From Blasia pusilla (lineage: Eukaryota; Marchantiophyta; Marchantiopsida; Blasiales), in assembly GCA_050084515.1 (NCBI GenBank), contig CM114274.1, forward strand, positions 14,632,001 through 14,696,000: a stretch of 64,000 nt of DNA, given 5' to 3'. Position numbers and translations under genes: made by a program. Below, piece after piece: positions 24,796-36,772 of the stretch. How positions within the stretch are numbered: the first letter of the stretch is position 1; each line of letters begins with the position of its first letter. The notes beneath the pieces were generated by a model. That model saw only the letters and a list, made by a program, of their open reading frames with translations, was not told the DNA's origin and searched no databases.

Positions 24796-25520
24796 CAATA
24801 GTCGCGCACCTATTTCCTTGAACACTAATCTTATGCATTGCAGAAGTTTACATCTACTAGGTCACACTCTCACTATTCATCTGCATCCAAACACATCCAT
24901 ATTAGCCATGAATTTGGATATACCAGCATTACATCTCCCAACTTTGGATCTTGGTTCATCCCTCAAGCTCGAAAGTCTTAGATGGGGTTAGATACTTAAC
25001 CCCTCACTCCCCAACAAAGACAAGTCATTGAAGATCTAGGTCATACTTCCTTGATACCCTAGGGACCAAAAATGGGGCTAGCGAGCTTGGTAGTCTCCAA
25101 TTTCTCAATGGCCTATAAGGAGTCTCTAACCAAAACTCAATATCTAAGCCATTGGATCAAGGTCCAAGGCTGACATCCACAATTGGACTACCTAGACTTG
25201 GTTTGGTATCAAAGCCTCGATGCCAACCTCTCAATCTATCCCGTACTCTTCATTCATCCCTTATGGTTGCCAAAATGGGATTTAGTTATTGAACTCTTTT
25301 GCAAATCTTCCCCCTTTTACATAGTTCTACAAAAGTTCACCTTCTCCCTTATCCAAGGAATTCCTCTTGGGTTGTTCTTTATGGCCTTTAACCCATACTA
25401 TCATTTCCACACTAGGAATGATAGTCTACTTTTCATTATCTACCTCAAGAATCATGCAAAATGTTTTTGTTTTTGTTTTCCCACCTATCTACTAGCCTAG
25501 ATTATTGAGGATGAACTCTT
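24796..25520. mobile_element. Old, CpG-poor relative of the solo LTR
   Basis: Diverged relative of the LTR at 20,024-21,054 in the same orientation. Shared landmarks are CCTTGAAC...TTAATCTT, TTGCAGAAG, GTAGGTCACGCTCTC (here CTAGGTCACACTCTC), GATCTGCATCCAAACAC and ATCCCGT. Many CG pairs of the younger copy are TG or CA here, as expected for long-methylated DNA. End points are approximate. A tRNA-primer-like TGGTATCAAAGCC at 25,205 falls inside the similarity and is probably chance. Confidence 0.6.
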
Positions 25521-25674
25521 ATCTTACCTTGCACCAAGGTAAGTTCTTGGGTTGTATTCAATGTGGTTTGGGTTAAGGGTATGCAGATCCAAATCTAACA
25601 ACCATCCTTAATGCCTCCTAAAGTGATTCTTCGTTGTTTGAGTTGAAATACCATCCGAAGGTTATTAACACAAG

Positions 25675-26367
25675 CAAGGTTGCACGGAAACGGACATGCC
25701 CGGACCGCACCCGAGCCCGCTACGTAGACCCGGGCTCACGGAGCCTGCACCCGTTGCATGGCCCACAGGGCGGGCTCCAAGAGGGCTCTAGGCGGGCAAG
25801 TGCAAGCTCCCTGCGCGCAGGCGTGGGCTCTCGGTTGATTGGGGGCGGGCTCCAGGCAGGCACGTGCAAGCTCCCCGCGCGCAAGCTCGGGCTCTCAGTT
25901 GATTGGGCGTGGGCTCCAAGCGGGCAGGCCCGGGCTCACAGTTGGCAAGCGTGGGCTAGGGCCGGCAGGTTCGGGCTCAGGGCTGATTGGGCGCGGGCTA
26001 GTGCGGGTAGGTGCGGGCTCGAGGTAGGCACGGGCTCAAGGATGATTGGGCACGGGTTGTGGACGGGCAGGTGAGGGCTCCAAGTGGGCAGGCGTGGGTT
26101 CAAGGCCCGCATGCGGGCTCAGGGCCCACAAAATTTTGGTCCTGCGAACCAAAGTTTGGTCCAACGGACCAAATTTATGGACCTTCAACCCCCGCATGCG
26201 TGCTTAGGGCGGGCCTCGAGCCTGCACCGATCCCGCCTTAGGCCGGCTTACGGGCTATGGGCGGGCTTGGGTGCCGTCCCCGTGCACGGGTAGTTGGGTC
26301 CGCACAGACATAAGTTGGCGGACATGGACATGTTGGCGGACACGGACTTTGTCCGTTTGCAACCTTG
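25675..26367. mobile_element. Non-autonomous hAT-type element, 693 bp, GC-rich
   Basis: Ends CAAGGTTGCA (25,675) and TGCAACCTTG (26,367) form terminal inverted repeats, which extend imperfectly into AACGGACA. Eight-base flanks AACACAAG and AACACAAT agree at 7 of 8 positions, the target-duplication length of hAT elements. The interior is strongly GC-rich and built from diverged subrepeats of about 60 bases around TTGATTGGGCGTGGGCTC. Open frames here are a by-product of the repeat. It has no transposase. Confidence 0.8.
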
Positions 26368-26375
26368 AACACAAT

Positions 26376-27125
26376 CCTAAACTTCACGGGACATTGAGTT
26401 TTGGCTCCATTATAGGATGACTATAAAGGAGTTTTTGTAACTTAATCATAGTGTAGAGGACTTGCCACAAGCACTATTAGCATCAATGAAAGGATAAAAA
26501 GCTTATCTAACAAGAACCACATGTATGGAATTGGTAGATCAATGGATTCCATAAATTCCTTCATTCTATTTCCATTCAGATTGAACACCACTTTTCCTCC
26601 CATATTTAGTTTCCAACCATCCATTGAACAAAGTTTTCAATTGCAACTCCATTGAACAAAGAAAACTAGCAAATTTGCAAATTTGAATATCTTGCTTCTT
26701 ATTCGTGCAGGTCGCTACTTATGTGACAAGGAATTTCGCTACCTTAGGACAGTTAGAGTTACTGCCGCCGTTTACCGGGGCTTCCATTCAAAGCTTAAAA
26801 CACTTCTCCTTTTCACCTTCCAGCACCGGGCAGGTGTCAAACTCTATACGTCGTGTTACCACTTAGCAGGGTCCTGTGTTTTTAATAAATAGGCGCTACC
26901 CCCTGGTATGTGCCGCTTTCCTAATCTGAAGATAGGAGAGCACCCCTTCTCTCGAGGTTACGAGGTCATTTTTCCGAGTTATTTACGTAGATCCATTACG
27001 AACCACCCGTGGTTTGGCAGCTGGGTGTGTTGAAGGTCATTCCGAACTTTGCTACAATATTTTTTTTAGGAAAAGTGCCATCGAGCTAGATCCTTTATCC
27101 AAATGGATTTCCCATTTAGCTTCCA
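26376..27125. other. Intergenic DNA, nothing recognised
   Basis: No open frame, RNA gene or repeat that I can support. Confidence 0.4.
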
Positions 27126-29280
27126 CAGGCAACGTGCATGGGCTAGATAAAGGCCATGTGCGGGCTTGGTGTGGGCCATGTCTTTGCCTCGATGTGGGCC
27201 AAGTAAGGACTTATAGCCCGCACACCCATTCAATCCTTTTCGGCCTCCTTAATCCAATCCCACATCCGTTTCTTCGTACTGCCCTCACGCGCGCCACTAG
27301 GGTACTAGAAAAACATGGGCGGAGAACTTGTTGGGCATTTCGGTCTCATGGACGTACAAGTCTATTTTCGTGCAACCATGGCCATCCATTGCTCCCACTG
27401 GTATAATACCCCACACACATCGATGTCTTCCACACCGTCTTCTCCTTAGCCCCTCGTGGCAGGTAGCCTTGCCCTTTTGGCACCCCTTTCTGGTATTTGC
27501 TACTAAGCACCAACCCTCATTAAAGCCCTTCAAATATTGGCACCCCTCACTTAGGACCCCGTCTTCCCCGTCCATGATGCCTTCTAGCACCATGATAATG
27601 TCTGGCTCTACTTTTGGCATCTTTGTAAGTGTCACTCCATTAGTCGCTAGTACCATATGCCCAAGATTACCTTATACACGCCTATGGCTCATTGCTTGCT
27701 TTCTAGTGCCCAAGCATCCCCTCCAATTGTAAGGTTGCACGAAAATGGACTTGTTTGACCAACACGGGAAATTGATCCCCCTCTCTGGTCTTTTTGGTAC
27801 CCAAGTCATCTATTTGGGCTCGTGACACGACAACAAGTGTAGACTTGGATTTAGTGTGCAGGGACAATGTGGACCTAGTAGGCTCGGTGAAGCCAAGGGC
27901 AGGCCTATAGCCCGCATACTTGTTCAGTCTCTGGCCCGCACTAAACGTGTCTGGTCCCCTTTGACCCATGTCGAGCCCGCATTGGACTAGGTATAAGCCT
28001 AGTATTTGCAAGGTGCGGGCTCGATGCGGCCTCATGCGGGATCCAAAGCGTGGGTTGGATACAGGGCTAGAAAAAGGGTGGCAAAAATTGATGGTGGGTA
28101 GCTTGGTTGGGATGCATGTTGGCTTGGCTTGAGTGTATGTTGCACACAGGGTAGGCCTATAGCTGGGTGTTTCTGGTTGGAACCTGGTCCTACATGGACA
28201 TGTCCGTTCCTATATTAGTTTTCTGCGAACCCCGAAAAAGACTTTGTTTGTGTGCAACCTTGTTCAAACCACATATGTACTATTCCGCTTTGAGTATCCA
28301 TCACGATTGGCGCCTGCATCCATACATCCTAGGCATTCCCTACGCCCTACACATGGTTACACAGAAACAAACATGTCCTTCCATGGGACCAACATGTCCA
28401 ACAAGTTCCTCGCCCAAGTTTTTATGATATCCCAGTGGTCTTCATGGGCTTGGGAAGTGGGGACGATGTGTGGGCTCAGATTAAGCAAGGCGGGTAGGAA
28501 TTAGCATGCACTGGCCCTCCCTAAGCTTGCATTGGCCTCAACTTCCCTCAAGGTTGCATGTAGACAAAGTCCGTGTCCACAAACTTATGTCTGTACGGGC
28601 TCGGGTGCGGGCTCCACCAGCCCGCATACCCGTAGCCCGCACATGGGCTTGTGCCACCCGAGCAATCCACCCTTGCTCAGCCAGTCCGCATCTTGTCTGG
28701 AATGTATTTTTAAGACCCAATTTTTAGCCTGTGTCACAGACAAGTTGGGCCCGCGTTAGGCCGTCCCCATTCATTGCATCGATCACGTGAGCCTTGCTAA
28801 AGGCTCACGCTTCGAAGCCTGCGCCCAACCGACGCAAGCCCACCCTAGGTTGCAAAAGCCCGTGCGTGGGCTCATGGGCATACGCCCAAGCCGCCCAATC
28901 CTACGCCCAGATGGCCCAAGCCCGCCCCAGTCGCGCACCTAGTCTGCGCCTAGGCCGCCCTAGCCCATGCTCCGCTCAGCTCGCTCCTGGGCTCAAGAGC
29001 CTGTGTTGTGGCCTTCATGCGGGCCATCAGCTCGTGCCCTATCCCATCATTCATCCAAAGAATTGGATGTAGTGGTAGCCACGTGTACACCTTGGACTTA
29101 TCCGCCAAACCCGTGTTTGGGCTCGCATTTGGCCCACGTCCCGCAAACCCCACGGCTACACGTGGCAGTCTAGGATTGGTGGAGGGTAAATTTGAACATA
29201 CATCCACCCTCTTCTCCCTTCCCAAACCTATTTTGGGAGAAAACCCATAAGCAAAGGGCTCACAAGTGGGGACCAACATA
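27126..29280. mobile_element. Cluster of broken hAT-type element ends in GC-rich DNA
   Basis: The composition and word content (GCGGGCTC and GAGCCCGC) match the hAT element at 25.7 kb. Related ends are visible: an inverted 5' end near 27,365-27,388 (CGTGCAACCATGG), a 5' end at 27,730 (AAGGTTGCACGAAAATGGAC), a 3' end at 28,262 (TGTGCAACCTTG), a diverged 5' end near 28,352 and an inverted 3' end at 28,546 (CAAGGTTGCATGTAGAC). 27,730-28,262 may be one 533-bp copy, but its flanks do not match as a target duplication. The order of the pieces suggests nested insertion and deletion. No protein is encoded. Confidence 0.5.
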
Positions 29281-29857
29281 CTTATAAGGAAGGGATTAGG
29301 GACTAATTAACCCCAATTATCTTAATTTCCCATATTTTCCTACTTTTCTTTGAGAGATTTTTTGGATTAGGCTCCAAATTTTATTGGTGCCTTGAGAGCT
29401 CAGGGATTTCAAGATTACTAGGAATTTTGGGGAAATCCATTGCATGCCTTTTGGGGATAGTTGGATTTTTTTTGTGACCAACTTGGATATTTTCACTCCT
29501 TGTTGTGTCTTAGACAAACTCTAATTGATTCCACATTACGTGAGAGGTTTTGACTATGGAAATCTCTTGTGTCACTAAACTTGTTTGGTGATTTTGAGAT
29601 GTAAGATTCACAAAATCGAGTTTTAGGGTCGGGGATATGGAGGTGGTCAAGGAAACTTATCTAAACACGCATATATTCCCTTTAAGTGCCCAACCCTAAA
29701 CCGAGACCCCCGTCCCATCATTCACCCACGTGTACATTGCTTGAGCTATTATTTTAACATCTTCTTCATTATCTTTTTGGTACCTCTTTATCTCAACTCA
29801 TACATTTCTTTCGTTGGTTTTTGTAAGAGATCTTCTTATCTTCTTCCTTCGAGCGAT

Positions 29858-32800
29858 ATGTCTAATGGGGCTAGGTCATCATGAGCGGGAGATAATCGAA
29901 TCAAGTCCGATGATAGTGTCAAGAGGAAAAAAGTAAATTCCAGGAATGAATTCAACATAGCCATAAGAGAGGCATGGTTAGACTAGTTTTTCAAGCTTAT
30001 ATTAGAGAAGAGACGATCCTAAATTTTGAGGGGTATGGATGGTTTCCACGACTACACCTTGGAATTCCAAAGATTTTCCAAGAGAGTCTCAAAGGCATTT
30101 AACTGGGACGTGGATGCCAAAGATGCCGATATGTTAAGTAAATTTTGTGCCCAACAAGGTGTTCACTTGGAGAGAGTGTTTGTCAATCTCAAGACATATA
30201 AGAATGAGAAGGTGAATTTTGCAAAGACAACTCTCATAAAAAGATTAAGTGTAGAGTTAAGGAAATACTCAACATCTTTTCAAGGGACGTTGTACTCCAA
30301 TGGGATAGACATTGTTAGTTCCATGTGGAGTTACATGGATTTTTGAAAAGAATATATGTATTAGTATGACATGATCATGAGGATATTTTGGGATCAGGTT
30401 TATACGAAACTGTGCAACGTTGTAAAATAAACCAAACCCCTAGCTTAAGTGAAGATATTTACAATTGAAAAAAGGTATTTAAAGGAATCATCTCGATCAT
30501 TTTCAAGAAAATTAATGATGCGCGAGGAGATGTTTGTGACTATTTTATATCGAGGTTTTTTTCACATGGTGGGAAGGTTGATCAAGGATCCACCATGTTA
30601 CATCTATCCATATTGGAATCGTGGGCACCTTAAAAATTGGTTGCAATCATGCCATACCTTGAAGAACGGCGAAGCTAGTTTAGGAGAGTTAGAAAACACG
30701 AGATGTTTGGCGATGACATCAAATTTCGTCCAACTTGTGGTTTCTCTTCTTGGTATCATGGAGATTTTCTACAAGCGTGGGGTTCTTCATAAGGACCTTA
30801 AACTTCATGCTAGGAATATTTTCATCCATTTTGGATCCAACTCAAACCCATACATCGGGGTTGGAGATTGGGGAAATGCTTTGTAGGTTGATGAGTGCTT
30901 AGAGTCACCTCATAGATAGTGGCAGCATGAACAAAAAAATCGTGTTGGGCACATAGCACCGAAGTTGATAACAAGGCGTTAGAATCTTCCTTTTAGCATA
31001 GCCACTGAAATCTATGCTCTAGGAATGATTTTGAAAATTTTGAACTATGTGACATACAACCTTGCTGTTGGAGATGTCCATGCGAATGTGAGATTTAGTT
31101 ATTTGGAAAATATTCAAAAATGGACATTAGCTCCAAACCCCTCTAATAGCAAAATCTTAGAGTATCTTATTGCATATATTACAACAAATACAAAAATATT
31201 AGTTATAGATGATGCACATTTCGGATTAAGGCCAATAACCATGATAGTGTGATTGTAACTCAGTTTGAGGATTGTATATTTTCCAGGAGAAATGGAAGAC
31301 TTGATTGAAAAATATGAATATGTGACTTTGAATGTTTGTAAATGATCAAGCTTGGTTGATCTATGGATGTATTGTGTGTCATCATATCACTATTATTGGA
31401 ATCTTTTCGAAATGACCATTTTATTTTGGATTTTGGTAAAAGACAAGATGGAGTTGCCACCTCATGAAGACCGTAGTCCTCACGCCAAAGAGGGTGACAG
31501 AAGAGAGGAAAAACCCCACGATACAGGAAGACAATTGACGCATGCGAAGGTGAACAAGAAGACGGTTTCATAATTTTTCACAGAAGATGAATTGAAGCCG
31601 CACTTAGATAGCGCCACTGATCCACAAGTTTTGAAACCAGAGTTCAAGAAGTCATGGCTCAAGTGGCCGGAGCATGCAATTGGAGAATTTGCAAGGAAAG
31701 TGGAAGAAAATGAGTGGAAAAGGATTGGGCCTTATTCAATGGCCTTCCAAATTAAGAGGACCTCCCCGCGAAGAAGAGGAAGTTAGTAAGCAAGGTATTT
31801 GTCTAGCTCAAAGGCACGGAGTTGATGGACATAGAGGTTCATCATGACGATATGGAGGACGAGTCTTCGAGAAGATATAAGAGACCTAGAGTTGAAGATA
31901 GTATAACCCCACCACCATAGTCAAAACTACCAAGAGTGGGAGCTTCATCACCACGAGCATCATTAGGCTAATATTGGCAAGGTGGATTGTCAAGAAGCCT
32001 TAGAGGCATACTATCTTCCTTGGATGGACACAGAACAAATCAGCCGACCGAACAAGAGATACATGACAAGAGTGAAGATGAAGGGCGAGTCTAGATGGGG
32101 ATGGAGGATTTTGAGGATAGACGAGAGGTTTTGAATGACCTCAATGTAGGTTGTAATATGAGCCTTGAAAGGTCGGGAGAGAGTTTTGATCGCCCTGTTC
32201 ACAGCGGCACTGTTCCCAAAACCTTTCATGGGGAGAGTGCTCTTGATAATAGCGAGGTTCTATCTTGTCTATTACAATTTGAGAGTTTATTAACAAATTC
32301 CCAATGCACTTTTGATTTGGAAGCGGAATTTAACATTTTCAAGGGGAGACACCAATAGTTGTATGAGGAGCACAAGAGACTTAGGAGCGAGAGGGAGAGC
32401 ATCATAAATGAATCAATTTCTAGAGATGGCCTCCATAGAAGACATAGAGCTGTAATGGCTGACCACACGGAGCAGTGGAGGAGGGTATATGAATCCAGCA
32501 TAGCAAGATGACATAAAGAAATGGATAAACTGCTACAATGGAGAGCAAGGGGTAACGTAGGAGAACTCACCCCTGAGACAAATCTACATAAGGGTTGTCT
32601 CGTGAAGGAGGTTGATATGATCTTATTTCAACCTATCGAGCAGTTTTGGCCTCCTCCTCTACACACACCATGAGACAATGTTGTGGATCCAAACGTTGCC
32701 AACTATGCTTCTTTGATGTTGGCCCCAACACCTCTCAATGTGAGCAGACAAGAGCAAGATCTATCTGATTGGATGGCGGAAATTGCTGTAACTATAAGAG

Positions 32801-33054
32801 GGGCCCTTACGCCAAAAAATTGGCCCAAATGCATGATATGCTTCATCCCCATTTCCGTAGATGGTTGCTATATGACAGACACATTTAAAGCTTGTTATTG
32901 GCATCCATATTATCTTCAAACTCATCCTATCTCATCTGATTCATCATCACATATATGTAATACCGGTCCAAATGTCCCACCAACTCTTCTTTGTCTTCCC
33001 CTAGCTCTAGTCATGCGCCCCCCCTCCCCCTCCCCCTCCCTCCACAAGGAATAG
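29858..33054 (+). pseudogene. Decayed multidomain gene with protein-kinase-like domain, charged helical region and Cys/His cluster
   Basis: One frame can be followed from 29,858 to about 31,755, then after one frameshift to 33,054, interrupted by roughly 20 stops. Numbering codons from 30,449, kinase landmarks appear in order: VKIF (beta-3 lysine), REEMF (helix C), HKDL at 114-117, NIFIHF, GDWG at 139-142 for DFG, then an APKL segment (for APE) and a YALG segment near 31,016. The catalytic loop is two residues too long; a CTTAAA duplication would explain this. A possible basic nuclear signal (PAKKRK) follows near 31,770. A charged, probably coiled-coil region lies at 32,095-32,570, and C50, C53, C62, C71, H74, H81 (from 32,683) form a zinc-binding-like cluster. 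Most stops are one C-to-T step from CAA, CAG or CGA. It resembles a kinase-like family I recall from seed-free plants; that is memory, not a search. Confidence 0.7.
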
Positions 33055-33439
33055 TCCTCTCCAACTCAACATCGGATTCACCATCATCGATTTCTTGTTT
33101 TGGCTGTGTTAGAAACATCTCCCAATCTCTCTTGAAGCCATGTCCAACTTGTAGACAAGCTTGGTCAGGAAGACTCTATCACCTTTTCGGCATATCTTTT
33201 CGTGCTCCTAATAGTAATGCACCATCTACATATCACAAGCGCATCCAAGAGCAAGAAAATTTCACTTTCAATTTGGGACATGGTAGTCCCGGATCCAATT
33301 AAAACCTTGAAGTGAACATCGAGGGGATGGTTCACATAGAAATCCCACGTCAGCAAAGGATTGATTGGGCTATGCGAGCTTAGCTGATCCGCTTCATTGA
33401 CAAATACGATCGAGGAGACCTTATTCACAGACCTGCCAT

Positions 33440-34050
33440 GGATCTCCAAAATCGAGAGGCAGAAATCATGTATACCAAATTCCACCTCTAGATGAGATAC
33501 TTGGACAAGATGGAAAATAGAAGATCTTATTTTCATTGAAGGTGTAATGGTGCATGTCCAAAATTGAGTTAACAATTTTTGAGCTTTTGGTCATAGCTCC
33601 ATTTTGCTTGAAACTTTGCAAAAGAGCTATATACACCATGCAGATCAAGTATACCGAATGTGAGCCTTAGATGAGATACGTGTACAAGATGGAAAATGAA
33701 AAGACCTTATTTTCATTGAAGGTTCAATAATGCGGGTCCAAAAATAACTTAACAATTTTTGAGTTTTTGGTCACAACTCCATTTTGCTTTTAACTTTGCA
33801 AGAGAGAGCTACATATATTATGGGGATCAAGTATACCAAATTTCAGTTCTAGATGAGATATTTGGAGAATATAGAAAATGAAAAGACCCTATTTTCATTG
33901 AAGGTTTAATAGCACGTGTCGAGACTTTAAAAATGAATTAACAAGTTTTGAGCTTTTGGTGATAACTTCATTTTGTTTGAAACTTTGGAGGTGGTCTACA
34001 TATACTTTGGGGATCAAATATGCCAAATTTGAGGTGAAGAGGAGATTTGA
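33440..34050 (-). repeat. About 180-bp tandem repeat, inverted arm (about 3 units)
   Basis: Units in reverse orientation relative to the following array. The landmark ATGAGATACTTGGACAAGATGG and its variants recur at about 33,492, 33,672 and 33,857. The units are diverged from one another. Confidence 0.88.
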
Positions 34051-34054
34051 ATGT

Positions 34055-36415
34055 ACTTCTCTTGCAAAGTTATAAGAAAAATGGAGTTGTGATCAAATGC
34101 TCAAAAATTGTTAACTCAATTTTACCCGCGCCATTAAGCCTTCAATGAAAATAGAGACTTTTCATTTTCCATCTTGTCCAAGTATCTCATCTAGAGCTAA
34201 AATTTGGTACACTTGATCCCCATGATGTATATAGCTCTCTTGCAATGTTTCCAAAAAAATAGAGTTGTGACCAAAAGCTCAAAATTTGCTAAGTGATTTT
34301 TGGACCCGCGCCATTAAATCTTTAATGAAAATGGGGTCTTTTTATTTTTCATCTAGTCCAAGTATCTCATCTGGAGCCAAAAATTGGTACATAGCTCATA
34401 GCTCTCTTGTTGTTGCTGATATTGTCTCTGCTGTTGGTGAGTTTCGTCGTTAGGGGGGGGAATGCCCCCTTCTTCCTTTTCTGGTCGTGTTGTGGCCTTC
34501 AGGTTTTGACTCTTTGAGTCCCCCTCTTTTGTACTTCCGATGGGTTTTCCATCACTCGTTTTTATCGAAGTGCATCTTTCTTTTTAAAAAAATTGGTACA
34601 GATGATCCCCATGGTGTAAGTAGTTCTCTTACAAAGTTTCAAGTATAATGGATGTATGCCAAAAAATTTTAAGTTAGTTTTCGACCCGCGTCATTAAACC
34701 TTAATGAAAATAGAAATTTTTTTTCCCATCTTGTCCAAGTATCTCATTTGGAGCTAAAATTTGGTACACATGATCCCCATGGTGTATTTAGCTCTCTTGC
34801 AAAGTTTCAAGCATAATGGAATTGTGACCAAAAGCTCAAAAATTGGTAACTCCTTGTTTTACTCGCGCCATTAAATTAAACCTTTAATGAACATAGGGTC
34901 TTTTCGTTTTCCATCTTGTCCAAGTGTCTCATCTAGAGCTGAAATTGGGTACACTTGATCCCCATGGTGTATGTAGCTCTCTTGCAAAGTTTCAAGAAAA
35001 ATGCAATTGTGACCAAAAGCTCATTAATCGCTAAGTTATTTTTGGACCTGTAGCAATAAACCTTCAATGAAAATAGAGTCTTCTCATTTTTCATCTTATC
35101 CAAGTATCTCATTTGGAGCTATAATTTGGTACACAATCTCCAAGGTGTATGTAACTTCTTCCAACGTTTCAAAAAAATAGAGTTATGACCAAAAGCTCAA
35201 AAATTGCTTAGTCAGTTTTCATCTTATCCAAGTATCTCATCTAGAGCTAAAATTTTATACATATGATCCACATGATTTAGGTAGCTCTCTTGCAGAGTTT
35301 CAAGAAAAATAGAGTTGTGACCAAGATCTCAAAAACTGTTAACTTATTTTTGGACCTCCGCCATTAAAACTTTAATGAAAAAGAAGTCTTTTCAGTTTCC
35401 ATATTATCCAAGTATCTCATCTAGAGTTAAAATTTGGTAAACTTGATCCCCATAGTGTATGTATCTCTCTTGAAAACTTTCAAGAAAAATGGAGTTGTAA
35501 CCAAAAGCTCAAAAATTCTTAACTCATTTTTGCGCGAGCGCCATTAAACCTTGAGTGAAAAGGTCTTTTCATCTTCCATCTTGTTCAACTATCTTATCTA
35601 GAGCTAAGATTTGGTATACATGATCCCCATGGTATATTTAGATCTCTTGCAAAGTTTCAAGAAAAATGAAATTATGACAAAAAACAAGCTCACAAATTGC
35701 TTACTTATTTTTGGACGCCCTCCACAAAACCTTGAATGAAAAGAAGGTCTTTTCATCTTGTACAAGTATTTCAACTAGAACTGAAATTTGGTTCACTTGA
35801 TCCCCATAGTGTTTCTATCTCTCTAGAAAAGTTTCACGTAGAATGTAATTGTGACTAAAAGCTCAAAAATTTTAACTCATTTTGGATCTATACCATGCAT
35901 TAAACCTTCAATGAAAATATGGTTTTTTTATTTTCCATCTTGTCCAAGTAGCTCATCTAGAACTGAAATTTGGTACACTAGATTTCCATGATGTATGTAC
36001 CTATCTTGAAAAGTTTTCAAGCAAAATAGAGTTATAACCAAAAGCTCAAAAATTGTTAACTCACCCGTGCCATTAAACCTTCAATAAAAATAGGATCTTT
36101 GCATTTTCCATCTTGTCCAAGTATGTCATCTTGAATTGAAATTTGATACACATAATCCCCAAGGTTTATGTAGCTCTCTTGAAAAGTTTCAAGAAAAATG
36201 GAGTTGTGACCAAAAGCTCAAAAATTATTAACTCATTTTTTGACCCGCGCAATTAAACCTTCAATGAAAATAGGGTCTTTTATTTTTCATTTTGTTCAAG
36301 TTTCTCATCTAGAGCTGAAATTTGATACATATGATCCCCAAGATGTATGTAGCCTTTGTGCAAAGTTTCAAGTAAAATAGATTTGTGACCAAAAGCTCAA
36401 AAATTGTTAAGTTAA
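34055..36415 (+). repeat. About 180-bp tandem repeat, main arm (about 12-13 units)
   Basis: The landmark CATCTTGTCCAAGTATCTCA or variants recur near 34,169, 34,349, 34,724, 34,910, 35,087, 35,215, 35,399, 35,574, 35,755, 35,936, 36,107 and 36,288. Spacing is mostly 170-186 bases once the LINE-tail insertion at 34.4-34.6 kb is subtracted. Other shared blocks are TTGATCCCCATGGTGTATGT, AGCTCTCTTGCAAAGTTTCA and GTGACCAAAAGCTCAAAAAT. The units are AT-rich and well diverged, so the array is old. Confidence 0.92.
34392..34587 (+). mobile_element. 5'-truncated LINE tail inserted in the satellite
   Basis: About 196 bp of foreign sequence splits a satellite unit. It contains GGGGGGGGAATGCCCCC, TTTGACTCTTTGAGTCCCCC, TTTTGTACTTCCGATGGG and TTTTTATCGAAGTGCATC and ends in a T/A-rich tail, as plant L1-type LINE 3' ends do. 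The flanks repeat AAAAATTGGTACA (34,379-34,391 and 34,588-34,600), a 13-bp target duplication. No coding part remains. A SINE sharing this tail is the alternative. Confidence 0.72.
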
Positions 36416-36772
36416 ACATGAAAAAAAAAGACGCACACCATTTAATCTTCTAGCAAAAGATGGGTCGACTGATGGATCAAGCATTTTTTCCACAAAAATC
36501 ATAACTAGGCATGAAAATATCACTCGCTTGGTCTTAAAGAAAGTTTCAAAAACTTTCATAGAATATATTTTTGAAACTAAATATGCAATAAAATCTTCTC
36601 TCCATAAATTAACATTTTCCAATTTGACCATCAATGTAAAAATCATTGGTTTATTAGTGAGAATGCTACAAAAAGGAATGTCTTCAAAATGACATTCTTA
36701 CAATAGTCTTTACAAAATAAGTTTGCAATAACTATTTACAAGTCCGTTTCATTAAAATCACCAATAACTCTA

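Noticed and set aside
25205-25217. TGGTATCAAAGCC as a retrotransposon primer-binding site
   Set aside because: It lies inside a region that aligns with the middle of the solo LTR at 20-21 kb, so it cannot follow an LTR end.
25634-26293. Repetitive Gly/Arg/Ser/Ala-rich open frames
   Set aside because: They come from the GC-rich subrepeats of a hAT element and would not encode a real protein.
33440-36415. Spaced repeats as a CRISPR array
   Set aside because: Units are about 180 bp, diverged and contiguous, with no short identical repeats separated by unique spacers.
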